In this document: positions 27,797-35,387 of the stretch, piece after piece
Layout of the letters: every line of letters starts with the position of its first letter
Numbering within the stretch: the stretch's first letter is position 1
Assembly (NCBI RefSeq): GCF_001269925.1
Contig: NZ_LHVO01000002.1
Span: 372,001 to 436,000, forward strand
DNA from: Pseudomonas sp. MIACH
GTDB taxonomy: Bacteria > Pseudomonadota > Gammaproteobacteria > Pseudomonadales > Pseudomonadaceae
DNA length: 64,000 bases
Reading direction: 5' to 3'
Program-made: the position numbers and the translations under genes
The notes under the pieces: model-generated
The model's database searches: none
Seen by the model: the letters and a program-made list of their open reading frames with translations, nothing else
Told to the model about the DNA's origin: nothing

Positions 27797-28426
27797 TCAA
27801 GGCGCCGCTGCTTCTAGCGGCGTTTCTGCGACATACCACTGCTTATCGGTGACGGTGCCAGCCAATGGCACATCCCAACTGGCCTGCGCCAATCGCTCCA
27901 CCTTCTGACATTCATGGGCCAGGCCCAGCAGTCTAGGCTTGCGCCAGTCTTGGCGGCGCGCCAGGTAGGCGAGGCTGCGGTCATAGAAACCGCCGCCCAT
28001 GCCCAGGCGGCCACCGGCATCATCGAACCCTACCAACGGCAGCAACACCAGATCGAGCGTCCACACCTTGCGCTGGCGTTTGGCATTGACCCGTGGCTCC
28101 AGAATGCGAAAGCGGTTGGGCAGCAGCTTTTCCCCAGGCCTCACGCGCTGGAACACCATCTTGGTTTGTGGCCAGGCGCTGAGCACCGGCAGGTAGGTGG
28201 CCTTGCCCCGTCGCTGGGCGGCGCGCAGCAGCAGACGCGGATCGATTTCACCGTCCGTCGGTAGATATAAAGAAACATGCTTGGCCCGGCGAAACAGCGG
28301 GTGCTGTGCCAGTTGCCGATACAGGCCATGGGCGGCCTGGCGCTGCTCGCTCGGCGTGAGGGCGCGGCGGGCTTTGCGCAACATGCGTCGAAGGTGCGGA
28401 CGGGAAAGCGGCGCAGGTTCGGTCAT
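27797..28426 (-). CDS. ygfA: 5-formyltetrahydrofolate cyclo-ligase
   Basis: ATP-dependent conversion of 5-formyl-THF to 5,10-methenyl-THF in the cytoplasm. 209 residues. The family motif is GRLGMGGGFYDRSLAYL (about 150-167); LYLPTDGEIDPRLLL and LDLVLLPLVGFD precede it. Start MTEPAPLSRPHLRRMLRKAR at 28424-28426. The conserved neighbourhood zapA-ssrS-ygfA is complete here, with the 6S RNA just upstream and a terminator between them. Confidence 0.95.
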   Translation of the reverse strand: MTEPAPLSRPHLRRMLRKARRALTPSEQRQAAHGLYRQLAQHPLFRRAKHVSLYLPTDGEIDPRLLLRAAQRRGKATYLPVLSAWPQTKMVFQRVRPGEKLLPNRFRILEPRVNAKRQRKVWTLDLVLLPLVGFDDAGGRLGMGGGFYDRSLAYLARRQDWRKPRLLGLAHECQKVERLAQASWDVPLAGTVTDKQWYVAETPLEAAAP

Positions 28427-28444
28427 GGTTTTCGGCTCATAAAA

Positions 28445-28470
28445 CAATGCCAGTCCGGGGACTGGCATTG
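28445..28470 (-). terminator. Intrinsic terminator between 6S RNA and ygfA
   Basis: On the minus strand CAATGCCAGTC and GACTGGCATTG form an 11-bp perfect stem with a four-base loop, followed by TTTTAT. It probably ends most 6S RNA precursors, leaving ygfA to readthrough. Confidence 0.75.
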
Positions 28471-28484
28471 AGTTTGGGAATTCA

Positions 28485-28660
28485 GGCTCCCCGACAGAGC
28501 CGCTGTCGACTTAGCCCTTGAACCCGAAAGTTCAAGGTGGAAGATGCAGTAGGCTTTAAGGCTTTCCGTCTAGCGGACATGCACACCAGCCCAACGTGCA
28601 ACTTCCAGGGTAGTGCGAATCGGCTCAGGGACATCGCCGACTGGCAAACACGCCAGGGAG
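28485..28660 (-). ncRNA. ssrS: 6S RNA
   Basis: 6S RNA binds sigma70-RNA polymerase by mimicking an open promoter. Position (between zapA and ygfA, same strand) is the classical one. On the minus strand a TATACT -10 box at 28671-28666 is followed by a roughly 176-nt gene-free segment. Its ends can pair: CTCCCTGG near the 5' end with GGGGAG near the 3' end, and GAGCCG with CGGCTC further in, leaving an internal bubble. Ends are approximate. Confidence 0.85.
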
Positions 28661-28692
28661 TGGGGCGAGTATACCTTAAACAGTCGCGGCAA

Positions 28693-29010
28693 TCAGCCCT
28701 TGGGTACGTCCGAGTCGCTGGAAAGCACCAGATCAACGCGTTCGAGCAGGTCACGTACCTGCTCGCGTGTCGAGCCGCTGGCCTGTACGTCAGGGCGTTC
28801 CTGCTTATGCAGCAGGTCGTGGGTAATGTTCAACGCGGCCATCACGGCAATGCGGTCGGCACCGATCACTTTGCCGCTGCTACGGATTTCACGCATCTTG
28901 CCGTCCAGGTAGCGGGCGGCGCTCACCAGGTTGCTGCGCTCTTCCTGGGGACAGATGATCGAATATTCTTTGTCGAGGATCTGCACGGTGACGCTATTGC
29001 TTGAACTCAT
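28693..29010 (-). CDS. zapA: Cell division protein ZapA
   Basis: Cytoplasmic protein that cross-links FtsZ filaments at midcell. 105 residues: MSSSNSVTVQILDKEYSIIC beta hairpin, LVSAARYLDGKMREIRSSGK, and ADRIAVMAALNITHDLL leading into a C-terminal coiled coil. It overlaps the upstream ZapB-like gene by four bases (ATGA). Confidence 0.95.
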   Translation of the reverse strand: MSSSNSVTVQILDKEYSIICPQEERSNLVSAARYLDGKMREIRSSGKVIGADRIAVMAALNITHDLLHKQERPDVQASGSTREQVRDLLERVDLVLSSDSDVPKG

Positions 29011-29216
29011 GAGTCTTGCTCCAGGGCCTTCAGGCGCGAAATCATCGATTCGACCTTACGCCGGGCGATTTCGTTTTTTTCAATGAGGTGAGCGCGTTCC
29101 TCGCGCCAGGTCTTTTCCTGAGCTAATAGGAGTCCGTTTTGACTCTTAAGTTGCTCGACCCGAGTAATTAGCAATTCGAGTCTGGCCATCAGCGCTTGCA
29201 GGTCGGTGTCTTCCAT
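29007..29216 (-). CDS. ZapB-like coiled-coil protein (TIGR02449 type)
   Basis: 69 residues, essentially one long coiled coil (LQALMARLELLITRVEQLKS and onward, through RLKALEQDS). The start MEDTDL at 29214-29216 is preferred over a long upstream extension of poor composition. Translational coupling to zapA suggests a divisome role as the FtsZ-ring partner of ZapA; that is inference from context and shape. Confidence 0.8.
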   Translation of the reverse strand: MEDTDLQALMARLELLITRVEQLKSQNGLLLAQEKTWREERAHLIEKNEIARRKVESMISRLKALEQDS

Positions 29217-29355
29217 TGGGTTCCACTGGATTTTGTCTGATGAATGGCAACTGCAGGATAAACGATCTGACGCCCTCGATAGTCTTGGTACGTCTGCCGG
29301 TGCTAGGATACAGCGCTCCATTCTAGACATTGCGCCGTCTGGCGCCTAGCTCACC

Positions 29356-29913
29356 ATGCCCATTCAGAACTCCCCGTACGATGCTTTTTCCAAACTGCTG
29401 AGCACCAGCGGTCATCCTTGCTCGCCTGCCGAACTGCACGGCGTGCTGCTCGGCCGCAGCTGCACCGGCGTTGGCTTTGATGCCGACAACTGGTTGGCCG
29501 ATGTGGCCGAGCTGCTGGAAACCGAACCGACCGAAAACGTGCGTAACGCGCTGATCGGCCTGCAAGAGATGGTCAAGGGCGAACTGACCGGTGATGACGT
29601 CACCGTGGTCCTGCTGCTGCCGACCGACGATGCACCGCTCACGGAGCGCGCCGCCGCACTCGGCCAATGGTGCCAGGGCTTCCTCCACGGTTTCGGCGTG
29701 AACGCCAGCGGCCTGGAACTGAGCACCGACGCCAAGGAAGTGCTGCAGGACCTGGCGGCCATCTCCCAGGTGCAAGACGCCCTGGAAGAGTCCGAAGACG
29801 GCGAAGGCGACTACATGGAAGTCATGGAATACCTGCGCGTCGCGCCGTTGCTGCTGTTCACCGAGACCAAGAAGTCCGCTGAGCCTGCTGCACCCAAGCC
29901 TTCGCTGCATTAA
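29356..29913 (+). CDS. ygfB: YgfB/UPF0149 family protein
   Basis: 185 residues. [20 protein letters not shown] and [12 protein letters not shown] near the N-terminus, [14 protein letters not shown] in the middle and an acidic [20 protein letters not shown] segment are family hallmarks. In P. aeruginosa the YgfB homologue was reported to damp expression of ampDh3 and so promote beta-lactam resistance through AmpC. First gene of a cluster with pepP and ubiH, as I recall for pseudomonads generally. Confidence 0.92.
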   Translation: MPIQNSPYDAFSKLLSTSGHPCSPAELHGVLLGRSCTGVGFDADNWLADVAELLETEPTENVRNALIGLQEMVKGELTGDDVTVVLLLPTDDAPLTERAAALGQWCQGFLHGFGVNASGLELSTDAKEVLQDLAAISQVQDALEESEDGEGDYMEVMEYLRVAPLLLFTETKKSAEPAAPKPSLH

Positions 29914-29937
29914 AAGAGAAAGGAAGCCAATCTGCCC

Positions 29938-31260
29938 ATGATCCATATCCCCAAAGCGGAATACACCCGGCGCCGCAAGGCGCTCATGGCGCAGATGGAA
30001 CCCAACAGCATCGCGATCCTGCCGGCCGCCGCCGTGGCGATCCGCAATCGCGATGTGGAGCATGTCTACCGCCAGGACAGCGACTTCCAGTACCTGAGCG
30101 GTTTCCCTGAACCGGAAGCTGTGATCGTGCTGATGCCCGGCCGCCAGCATGGCGAGTACGTGCTGTTCTGCCGCGAACGCAACGCTGAGCGCGAATTGTG
30201 GGACGGCCTGCGTGCGGGCACCGAAGGCGCAATCCGTGACTTTGGCGCCGATGATGCCTTCCCCATCACCGATATCGACGACATCCTGCCCGGCCTGATC
30301 GAAGGCCGCGACCGGGTGTATTCGGCCATGGGCAGCAACGCTGAATTCGATCGGCACCTGATGGAGTGGATCAACGTCATCCGCTCTAAAGCGCACCTTG
30401 GCGCCCAGCCACCGAACGAATTTGTTGCCCTGGATCATCTGCTCCACGACATGCGCCTGTATAAATCGGCGGCGGAAGTGAAGGTGATGCGCGAGGCTGC
30501 GCGCATTTCCTGCGCGGCCCACGTAAAGGCGATGCAGGCCAGTCGCGCCGGTTTGCATGAGTTCAGCCTGGAAGCCGAACTGGACTACGAATTCCGTAAG
30601 GGCGGCGCAAAGATGCCGGCCTATGGCTCCATCGTCGCCACCGGGCGCAACAGCTGCATCCTGCATTACCAGCAGAATGACGCCGTGCTCAAGGACGGCG
30701 ACCTGGTGCTGATTGATGCCGGTTGCGAAATCGACTGCTACGCCAGCGACATCACGCGCACCTGGCCGGTCAACGGCAAGTTTTCAGCGGAACAGAAAGC
30801 GATCTATGAAATCGTGCTGGCCTCCCAGGAAGCCGCCTTTGCCCAGATCGCGCCGAACAAACATTGGAACCAGGCCCACGAGGCGACGGTGCAGGTCATC
30901 ACTGCCGGACTGGTCAAACTGGGGCTGCTCAAGGGTGACGTCGATGAACTGATCGCCAGTGAAGCCTACAAACCCTTCTATATGCACCGCGCCGGCCATT
31001 GGCTGGGGATGGATGTGCACGATGTGGGCGAGTACAAGGTGGGCGGCGAATGGCGTGTGCTGGAAGTCGGCATGGCGTTGACCGTGGAGCCGGGTATCTA
31101 CATCTCGCCGGATAACCAGGCCGTAGCGAAAAAATGGCGTGGCATTGGCGTACGTATCGAGGACGACGTGGTGGTGACCAAGCAAGGCTGTGAAATTCTG
31201 ACCAGCGGCGTGCCCAAGGCTGTCGCCGAGATTGAGGCGCTGATGGCGGCGGCCCGATGA
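29938..31260 (+). CDS. pepP: Xaa-Pro aminopeptidase P
   Basis: Cytoplasmic metallopeptidase that removes an N-terminal residue preceding proline. 440 residues, normal. An N-terminal creatinase-type domain (MIHIPKAEYTRRRKALMAQM) precedes a pita-bread catalytic domain whose five metal ligands are visible in VLIDAGCEIDCYASDITRTW (two Asp), HRAGHWLGMDVHDVG (His), LTVEPGIYI (Glu) and GVRIEDDVVV (Glu). Its stop overlaps ubiH in an ATGA. Confidence 0.96.
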   Translation: MIHIPKAEYTRRRKALMAQMEPNSIAILPAAAVAIRNRDVEHVYRQDSDFQYLSGFPEPEAVIVLMPGRQHGEYVLFCRERNAERELWDGLRAGTEGAIRDFGADDAFPITDIDDILPGLIEGRDRVYSAMGSNAEFDRHLMEWINVIRSKAHLGAQPPNEFVALDHLLHDMRLYKSAAEVKVMREAARISCAAHVKAMQASRAGLHEFSLEAELDYEFRKGGAKMPAYGSIVATGRNSCILHYQQNDAVLKDGDLVLIDAGCEIDCYASDITRTWPVNGKFSAEQKAIYEIVLASQEAAFAQIAPNKHWNQAHEATVQVITAGLVKLGLLKGDVDELIASEAYKPFYMHRAGHWLGMDVHDVGEYKVGGEWRVLEVGMALTVEPGIYISPDNQAVAKKWRGIGVRIEDDVVVTKQGCEILTSGVPKAVAEIEALMAAAR

Positions 31261-32444
31261 GCCGGGTCAACCTGGCGATTATCGGCGGCGGCCTGGTGGG
31301 CGCGAGCCTGGCCTTGGCATTGCAGGCGGGGGCCAAGGCGCGTGGCTGGAAGATCGTGCTGATCGAACCCTTCGCGCCCGGCGACAGCTACCAGCCGAGC
31401 TACGATGCGCGGTCTTCGGCGCTGTCCTACGGCGCCCGGCAGATTTACCAGCGCCTGGGCCTGTGGCAGCAGATCTCGCGCCGCGCCGAACCGATCAAGC
31501 AGATCCATGTGTCGGACCGTGGGCGCTTCTCCACCGCGCGCCTGTCCGCCATGGAGGAGGGCGTGCCGGCCCTCGGTTACGTGGTGGAAAACGCCTGGCT
31601 CGGCCAATGCCTGTGGCAAGGCCTGGACAAGGACGTGGTGAGCTGGCGCTGCCCGGCGGAAGTCACCCGCATGGAGCCGCTGCCCGATGGCTACCGCCTG
31701 ACCCTCAACGACGAAACCGTGCTGGAGTGCGACCTCGCGGTGCTGGCCGACGGCGGCCGCTCCGGCCTGCGCGAGCAACTGGGTATTGGCGTGAAAACCC
31801 GCCCGTATAACCAGAGCGCGCTGATCGCCAACATTACCCCGAGCGAAGCCCACAACGGTGAAGCGTTCGAGCGATTCACCGATGACGGCCCGATGGCCCT
31901 GCTGCCGCTGCCCGACAACCGCTGCGCGCTGGTGTGGACCCGTATCGGCATGGACGCACAGCGCCTGGCCAATCTCGATGAGCGCAGCTTCCTGAGTGAA
32001 TTGCAGGGTGTGTTCGGCTACCGCCTGGGCACCCTCAAGCAAGTGGGCGCCCGGCACCTGTATCCGTTGACCCTGGTGGAAGCCGAAGAACAGGTACGCT
32101 CGCACCTGGCGATCCTCGGCAATGCCGCCCACAGCCTGCACCCGATTGCCGGGCAGGGGTTCAACCTGTCCCTGCGTGATGCGCACGCCTTGGCTGAGGC
32201 CTTGCTGGCCGGGCCGGCGGTACCGGGTGACCTGGCGACGTTGCAGGCTTATCGCGAGCGCCAGCGCATGGATCAGAAGTTGACCGTGGGTTTCTCTGAC
32301 CAGGTCACGCGGTTGTTTGGCAGTGCGCAACCGCTGGTCGCACTGGGCCGCAATATGGGTCTGCTGGGCCTGGATTTGTTGCCTCCGGCCAAGCGTTGGT
32401 TCGCCCGTCAGGCCATGGGCCTGGGTACCCGTCCCGATGCGTAA
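31257..32444 (+). CDS. ubiH: 2-octaprenyl-6-methoxyphenol hydroxylase UbiH
   Basis: FAD monooxygenase of ubiquinone biosynthesis (ring C1 hydroxylation in E. coli). 395 residues. Rossmann motif IIGGGLVGASLALAL at residues 6-20, GRSGLREQLGI in the middle DG region, and LGNAAHSLHPIAGQGFNLSL, the second FAD-binding GD-like motif. YDARSSALSYGARQIYQRLG is diagnostic of the UbiH/I/F family. It overlaps pepP by four and the next gene by eight bases. Confidence 0.94.
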   Translation: MSRVNLAIIGGGLVGASLALALQAGAKARGWKIVLIEPFAPGDSYQPSYDARSSALSYGARQIYQRLGLWQQISRRAEPIKQIHVSDRGRFSTARLSAMEEGVPALGYVVENAWLGQCLWQGLDKDVVSWRCPAEVTRMEPLPDGYRLTLNDETVLECDLAVLADGGRSGLREQLGIGVKTRPYNQSALIANITPSEAHNGEAFERFTDDGPMALLPLPDNRCALVWTRIGMDAQRLANLDERSFLSELQGVFGYRLGTLKQVGARHLYPLTLVEAEEQVRSHLAILGNAAHSLHPIAGQGFNLSLRDAHALAEALLAGPAVPGDLATLQAYRERQRMDQKLTVGFSDQVTRLFGSAQPLVALGRNMGLLGLDLLPPAKRWFARQAMGLGTRPDA

Positions 32445-32922
32445 GTGGCTGGTTGAACGGTTGGGCAAGGCGCGGTTGTTGCGTTGGGTCATGACCCTGT
32501 ACCCGCCGTACCTGGGCGCTGGCGTCAGCGTGCAGCACATGAGCGCCGATTTTCGTCACGTCAAAGTGCGCATGGGCCTGGGCTGGTACAACCGCAACTA
32601 TGTCGGCACGCAATTTGGCGGCAGCCTGTATTCGATGGTCGACCCGTTCTACATGCTGATGTTGATGGAGAACCTGGGCCGCGATTACATCGTGTGGGAC
32701 AAGGCCGCGAGCATCGACTTCATTTCGCCGGGCAAGGGCCCGGTGTATGCCGAATTTTCCATCGACGAGGCCTTGCTGGATGAGGTGCGTCGACAGACCG
32801 AAGGTGGCGAGAAGTACTTGCCCCACCTCAAGGTGCAGATTCATGACGGCTCCGGCACCCTGGTGGCGCGGGTCGACAAAACCCTTTACGTGCGGCGCAA
32901 GCCGCCAGCGAGGCAGGCTTAA
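32437..32922 (+). CDS. DUF4442 hot-dog-fold protein
   Basis: 161 residues. The ATG at 32437 lies inside the end of ubiH; an upstream in-frame extension is just ubiH read out of frame. The hot-dog thioesterase-like fold is suggested by YNRNYVGTQFGGSLYSMVDP and KAASIDFISPGKGPVYAEF. No catalytic Asp/Glu motif stands out. Always sandwiched between two Ubi-type flavoproteins in my recollection of pseudomonads, so a role linked to ubiquinone or its acyl precursors is possible but unproven. Confidence 0.85.
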   Translation: MRKWLVERLGKARLLRWVMTLYPPYLGAGVSVQHMSADFRHVKVRMGLGWYNRNYVGTQFGGSLYSMVDPFYMLMLMENLGRDYIVWDKAASIDFISPGKGPVYAEFSIDEALLDEVRRQTEGGEKYLPHLKVQIHDGSGTLVARVDKTLYVRRKPPARQA

Positions 32923-32925
32923 AGC

Positions 32926-34149
32926 ATGGACATGCGCGCAGATGTGCTGATTGTCGGGGCCGGAATGGTCGGAAGCGCCCTGGCGCTGGCGTTGCAGGGC
33001 AGTGGCCTGCAAGTGTTGCTGCTCGACGGCAGCCCGCTGAGCGTCAAGCCGTTCGACCGCGCGGCGGCCTTCGAACCGCGTGTAAGCGCTTTGTCGGCTG
33101 CCAGCCAACGCATTCTCGAGCGCCTCGGTGTGTGGGATGGCATCGTTGAACGACGCGCCAGCCCCTACGGCGAGATGCAGGTGTGGGACGGCAGCGGCAC
33201 CGGGCAGATCCACTTTTCGGCCGCCAGTGTGCATGCCGAAGTGCTCGGGCATATCGTCGAGAACCGGGTGGTCCAGGATGCCTTGCTTGACCGTCTGCAC
33301 GACTGCGACCTGGGCCTGCTGGCGAATGCGCGCCTGGAGCAGATGCGTCGCTCCGGCGATGACTGGCTGCTGACCCTGGCCGATGGACGCAAATTGCGCG
33401 CACCGCTGGTGGTGGCCGCCGACGGCGCCAATTCCGCCGTGCGCCGCCTGACCGGTACCCCCACACGCGAGTGGGACTACCTGCATAACGCCATCGTTAC
33501 CAGCGTGCGCAGCAGCCAGTCGCACCAGCGCACGGCCTGGCAGCGCTTTACCGACACCGGCCCGCTGGCGTTTTTGCCGCTGGAGCGGGACGGGCAGGAG
33601 GACTGGTGCTCAATCGTCTGGTCGACTACGCCGGCCGAATCCGAACGCCTGATGGCGTTGGATGATGAAGGCTTCTGCCGTGAGCTGGAGCGCGCCTTTG
33701 AAGGGCGCCTTGGCCGCGTGGTCAGCGCCGATCCGCGTGTGTGCGTGCCTTTGCGCCAACGTCACGCCAAACGCTATGTGGCCGAGGGCCTGGCGTTGAT
33801 CGGCGACGCGGCCCATGTCATCCACCCATTGGCCGGGCAGGGCGTCAACCTGGGGTTCCTCGATGCGGCGGTGCTGGCCGAAGTGTTGTTGTCGGCCACC
33901 GAACGCGGTGAACGTCTTGCCGATGTGAAGGTGCTCAGTCGTTACGAGCGCCGACGCATGCCGCATAACCTGGCCTTGATGGCGGCGATGGAGGGTTTTG
34001 AGCGCTTGTTCCAGGCCGATCAACTGCCGCTGCGCTGGCTGCGCAATGCTGGCTTGAAGATGGTCGACCAGATGCCCGAAGCCAAGGCCGTGTTTGTGCG
34101 CCAGGCCCTCGGGTTGACCGGCGATCTGCCGGACCTCGCCAAGCCCTGA
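32926..34149 (+). CDS. UbiI/VisC-family FAD monooxygenase
   Basis: 407 residues, a second flavin hydroxylase of the ubiquinone family. IVGAGMVGSALALALQGSG near the N-terminus, AFEPRVSALSAASQRILERL, VVAADGANSAVRRLTG and LIGDAAHVIHPLAGQGVNLG are the expected motifs. UbiI hydroxylates C5 of the ring. UbiF-type activity cannot be excluded from sequence. It completes the pepP-ubiH-DUF4442-ubiI operon. Confidence 0.9.
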   Translation: MDMRADVLIVGAGMVGSALALALQGSGLQVLLLDGSPLSVKPFDRAAAFEPRVSALSAASQRILERLGVWDGIVERRASPYGEMQVWDGSGTGQIHFSAASVHAEVLGHIVENRVVQDALLDRLHDCDLGLLANARLEQMRRSGDDWLLTLADGRKLRAPLVVAADGANSAVRRLTGTPTREWDYLHNAIVTSVRSSQSHQRTAWQRFTDTGPLAFLPLERDGQEDWCSIVWSTTPAESERLMALDDEGFCRELERAFEGRLGRVVSADPRVCVPLRQRHAKRYVAEGLALIGDAAHVIHPLAGQGVNLGFLDAAVLAEVLLSATERGERLADVKVLSRYERRRMPHNLALMAAMEGFERLFQADQLPLRWLRNAGLKMVDQMPEAKAVFVRQALGLTGDLPDLAKP

Positions 34150-34161
34150 TACGGCCATGCA

Positions 34162-34231
34162 ACATTTGGTAACGGCTGCGCCGAGCGTTACCAAATGTGA
34201 GTCCCTATCATTTGCGCCTATTTTGCAAATG
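34162..34231. promoter_or_regulatory. Two nested CATTTG/CAAATG inverted repeats before the iron transporter
   Basis: A 13-bp perfect inverted repeat ACATTTGGTAACG (34162-34174) / CGTTACCAAATGT (34186-34198) is followed by CATTTGC (34209-34215) / GCAAATG (34225-34231). The last arm ends 13 bases before the start codon, over the ribosome site. The four CATTTG/CAAATG words could pair alternatively. Either a terminator for ubiI or a control element for the iron gene; not a recognisable Fur box. Confidence 0.45.
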
Positions 34232-34244
34232 AGAGACCGCACCC

Positions 34245-35249
34245 ATGTTGGCACCCAAGCGCCTCCTGACTGCCCTGGCACTCACCCTGATCGGCAGCAC
34301 CACCGTGCAGGCAGCCGACGAGGTGGTGGTCTACTCCTCGCGTATCGACGAGCTGATCAAGCCGGTGTTCGACGCCTACACCCAAAAGACCGGTGTACAG
34401 GTGAAGTTCATCACCGACAAGGAAGCCCCGCTGATGCAGCGCATCAAGGCCGAGGGCGAAAACGCCACCGCCGACCTGCTGCTCACCGTTGATGCCGGCA
34501 ACCTCTGGCAGGCCGAGCAGATGGGCATCCTGCAACCGTTCACTTCCCCGGTGATCGACAAGAACATTCCTCTGCAATATCGCTCTTCGGCTCACGCCTG
34601 GACCGGTTTGAGCCTGCGCGCGCGGACCATCGCCTATTCCACCGACCGGGTGAAACCGGGTGACCTGACCACCTACGAAGCCCTGGCCGACAAACAGTGG
34701 GAAGGCCGCCTGTGCCTGCGCACGGCGAAAAAGGTCTACAACCAGTCGCTGACCGCCACCCTGATCGAAACCCACGGCGCAGCCAAGACCGAAGAAATCG
34801 TCAAGGGCTGGGTGAATAACCTGTCCACCGACGTGTTCTCGGATGACATTGCCGTGCTGGAGGCGATCAACGCCGGGCAGTGCGACGTCGGGATCGTCAA
34901 CACCTACTACTATGGCCGCTTGCACAAGCAGAAGCCGGACCTGGCGGTGAAGCTGTTCTGGCCGAACCAGGGCGACCGTGGCGTGCACGTGAACCTGTCG
35001 GGCATCGGCTTGACCAAGCACGCGCCACACCCGGAAGCCGCCAAGGCGCTGGTGGAGTGGATGACCACGCCTGAGGCGCAGAAGATCTTTGCCGATGTGA
35101 ACCAGGAATTCCCGGCCAACCCGGCGGTACCGCCGTCGGCTGAAGTGGCGACCTGGGGCAAGTTCGTGGCGGATACATTGCCGGTGGAAGTGGCGGGCAA
35201 ACGCCAGGCTGAAGCCATTCGCCTGATGGATCGGGCGGGCTGGAACTAA
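34245..35249 (+). CDS. Ferric-iron ABC transporter substrate-binding protein
   Basis: Periplasmic Fe(III)-binding protein of the FbpA/FutA/HitA family. 334 residues with a signal peptide ending VQA. Mature [20 protein letters not shown], then [19 protein letters not shown], and the NTYYYGRL loop, which carries the tyrosine pair that coordinates iron in relatives. The permease follows after a 138-base gap filled with REP-like sequence. No ATPase gene is nearby. Confidence 0.93.
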   Translation: MLAPKRLLTALALTLIGSTTVQAADEVVVYSSRIDELIKPVFDAYTQKTGVQVKFITDKEAPLMQRIKAEGENATADLLLTVDAGNLWQAEQMGILQPFTSPVIDKNIPLQYRSSAHAWTGLSLRARTIAYSTDRVKPGDLTTYEALADKQWEGRLCLRTAKKVYNQSLTATLIETHGAAKTEEIVKGWVNNLSTDVFSDDIAVLEAINAGQCDVGIVNTYYYGRLHKQKPDLAVKLFWPNQGDRGVHVNLSGIGLTKHAPHPEAAKALVEWMTTPEAQKIFADVNQEFPANPAVPPSAEVATWGKFVADTLPVEVAGKRQAEAIRLMDRAGWN

Positions 35250-35270
35250 GTACAATTTGTAGGGCGCTGC

Positions 35271-35347
35271 AGATCCAAAGGTGGCAAGCTCGCTCCTACA
35301 AAAAGCCTTAACTGACTGGCATTAGGGCTTGCCCCCTCCCACATTGG
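35271..35347. repeat. REP fragments inside the iron-transport operon
   Basis: GGTGGCAAGCTCGCTCCTAC (35280-35299) followed by GGGCTTGCCCCCTCCCACAT near 35325-35344, two partial REP units in facing orientation. They separate binding-protein and permease genes and may lower permease expression. Confidence 0.6.
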
Positions 35348-35387
35348 ATTGTGGTGATTTGAAGATTTCATTATTGAGAACCCACCT

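Noticed and set aside
29323..33525. Several long minus-strand frames opposite ygfB, pepP, ubiH and the ubiI-like gene
   Set aside because: All overlap strongly supported genes on the other strand and look like GC-driven open frames.
34199..34244. Fur box before the ferric-iron binding protein gene
   Set aside because: TTTTGCAAATGAGAG has a loose likeness, but the GATAATGATAATCATTATC pattern is not met. I report only the inverted repeats.
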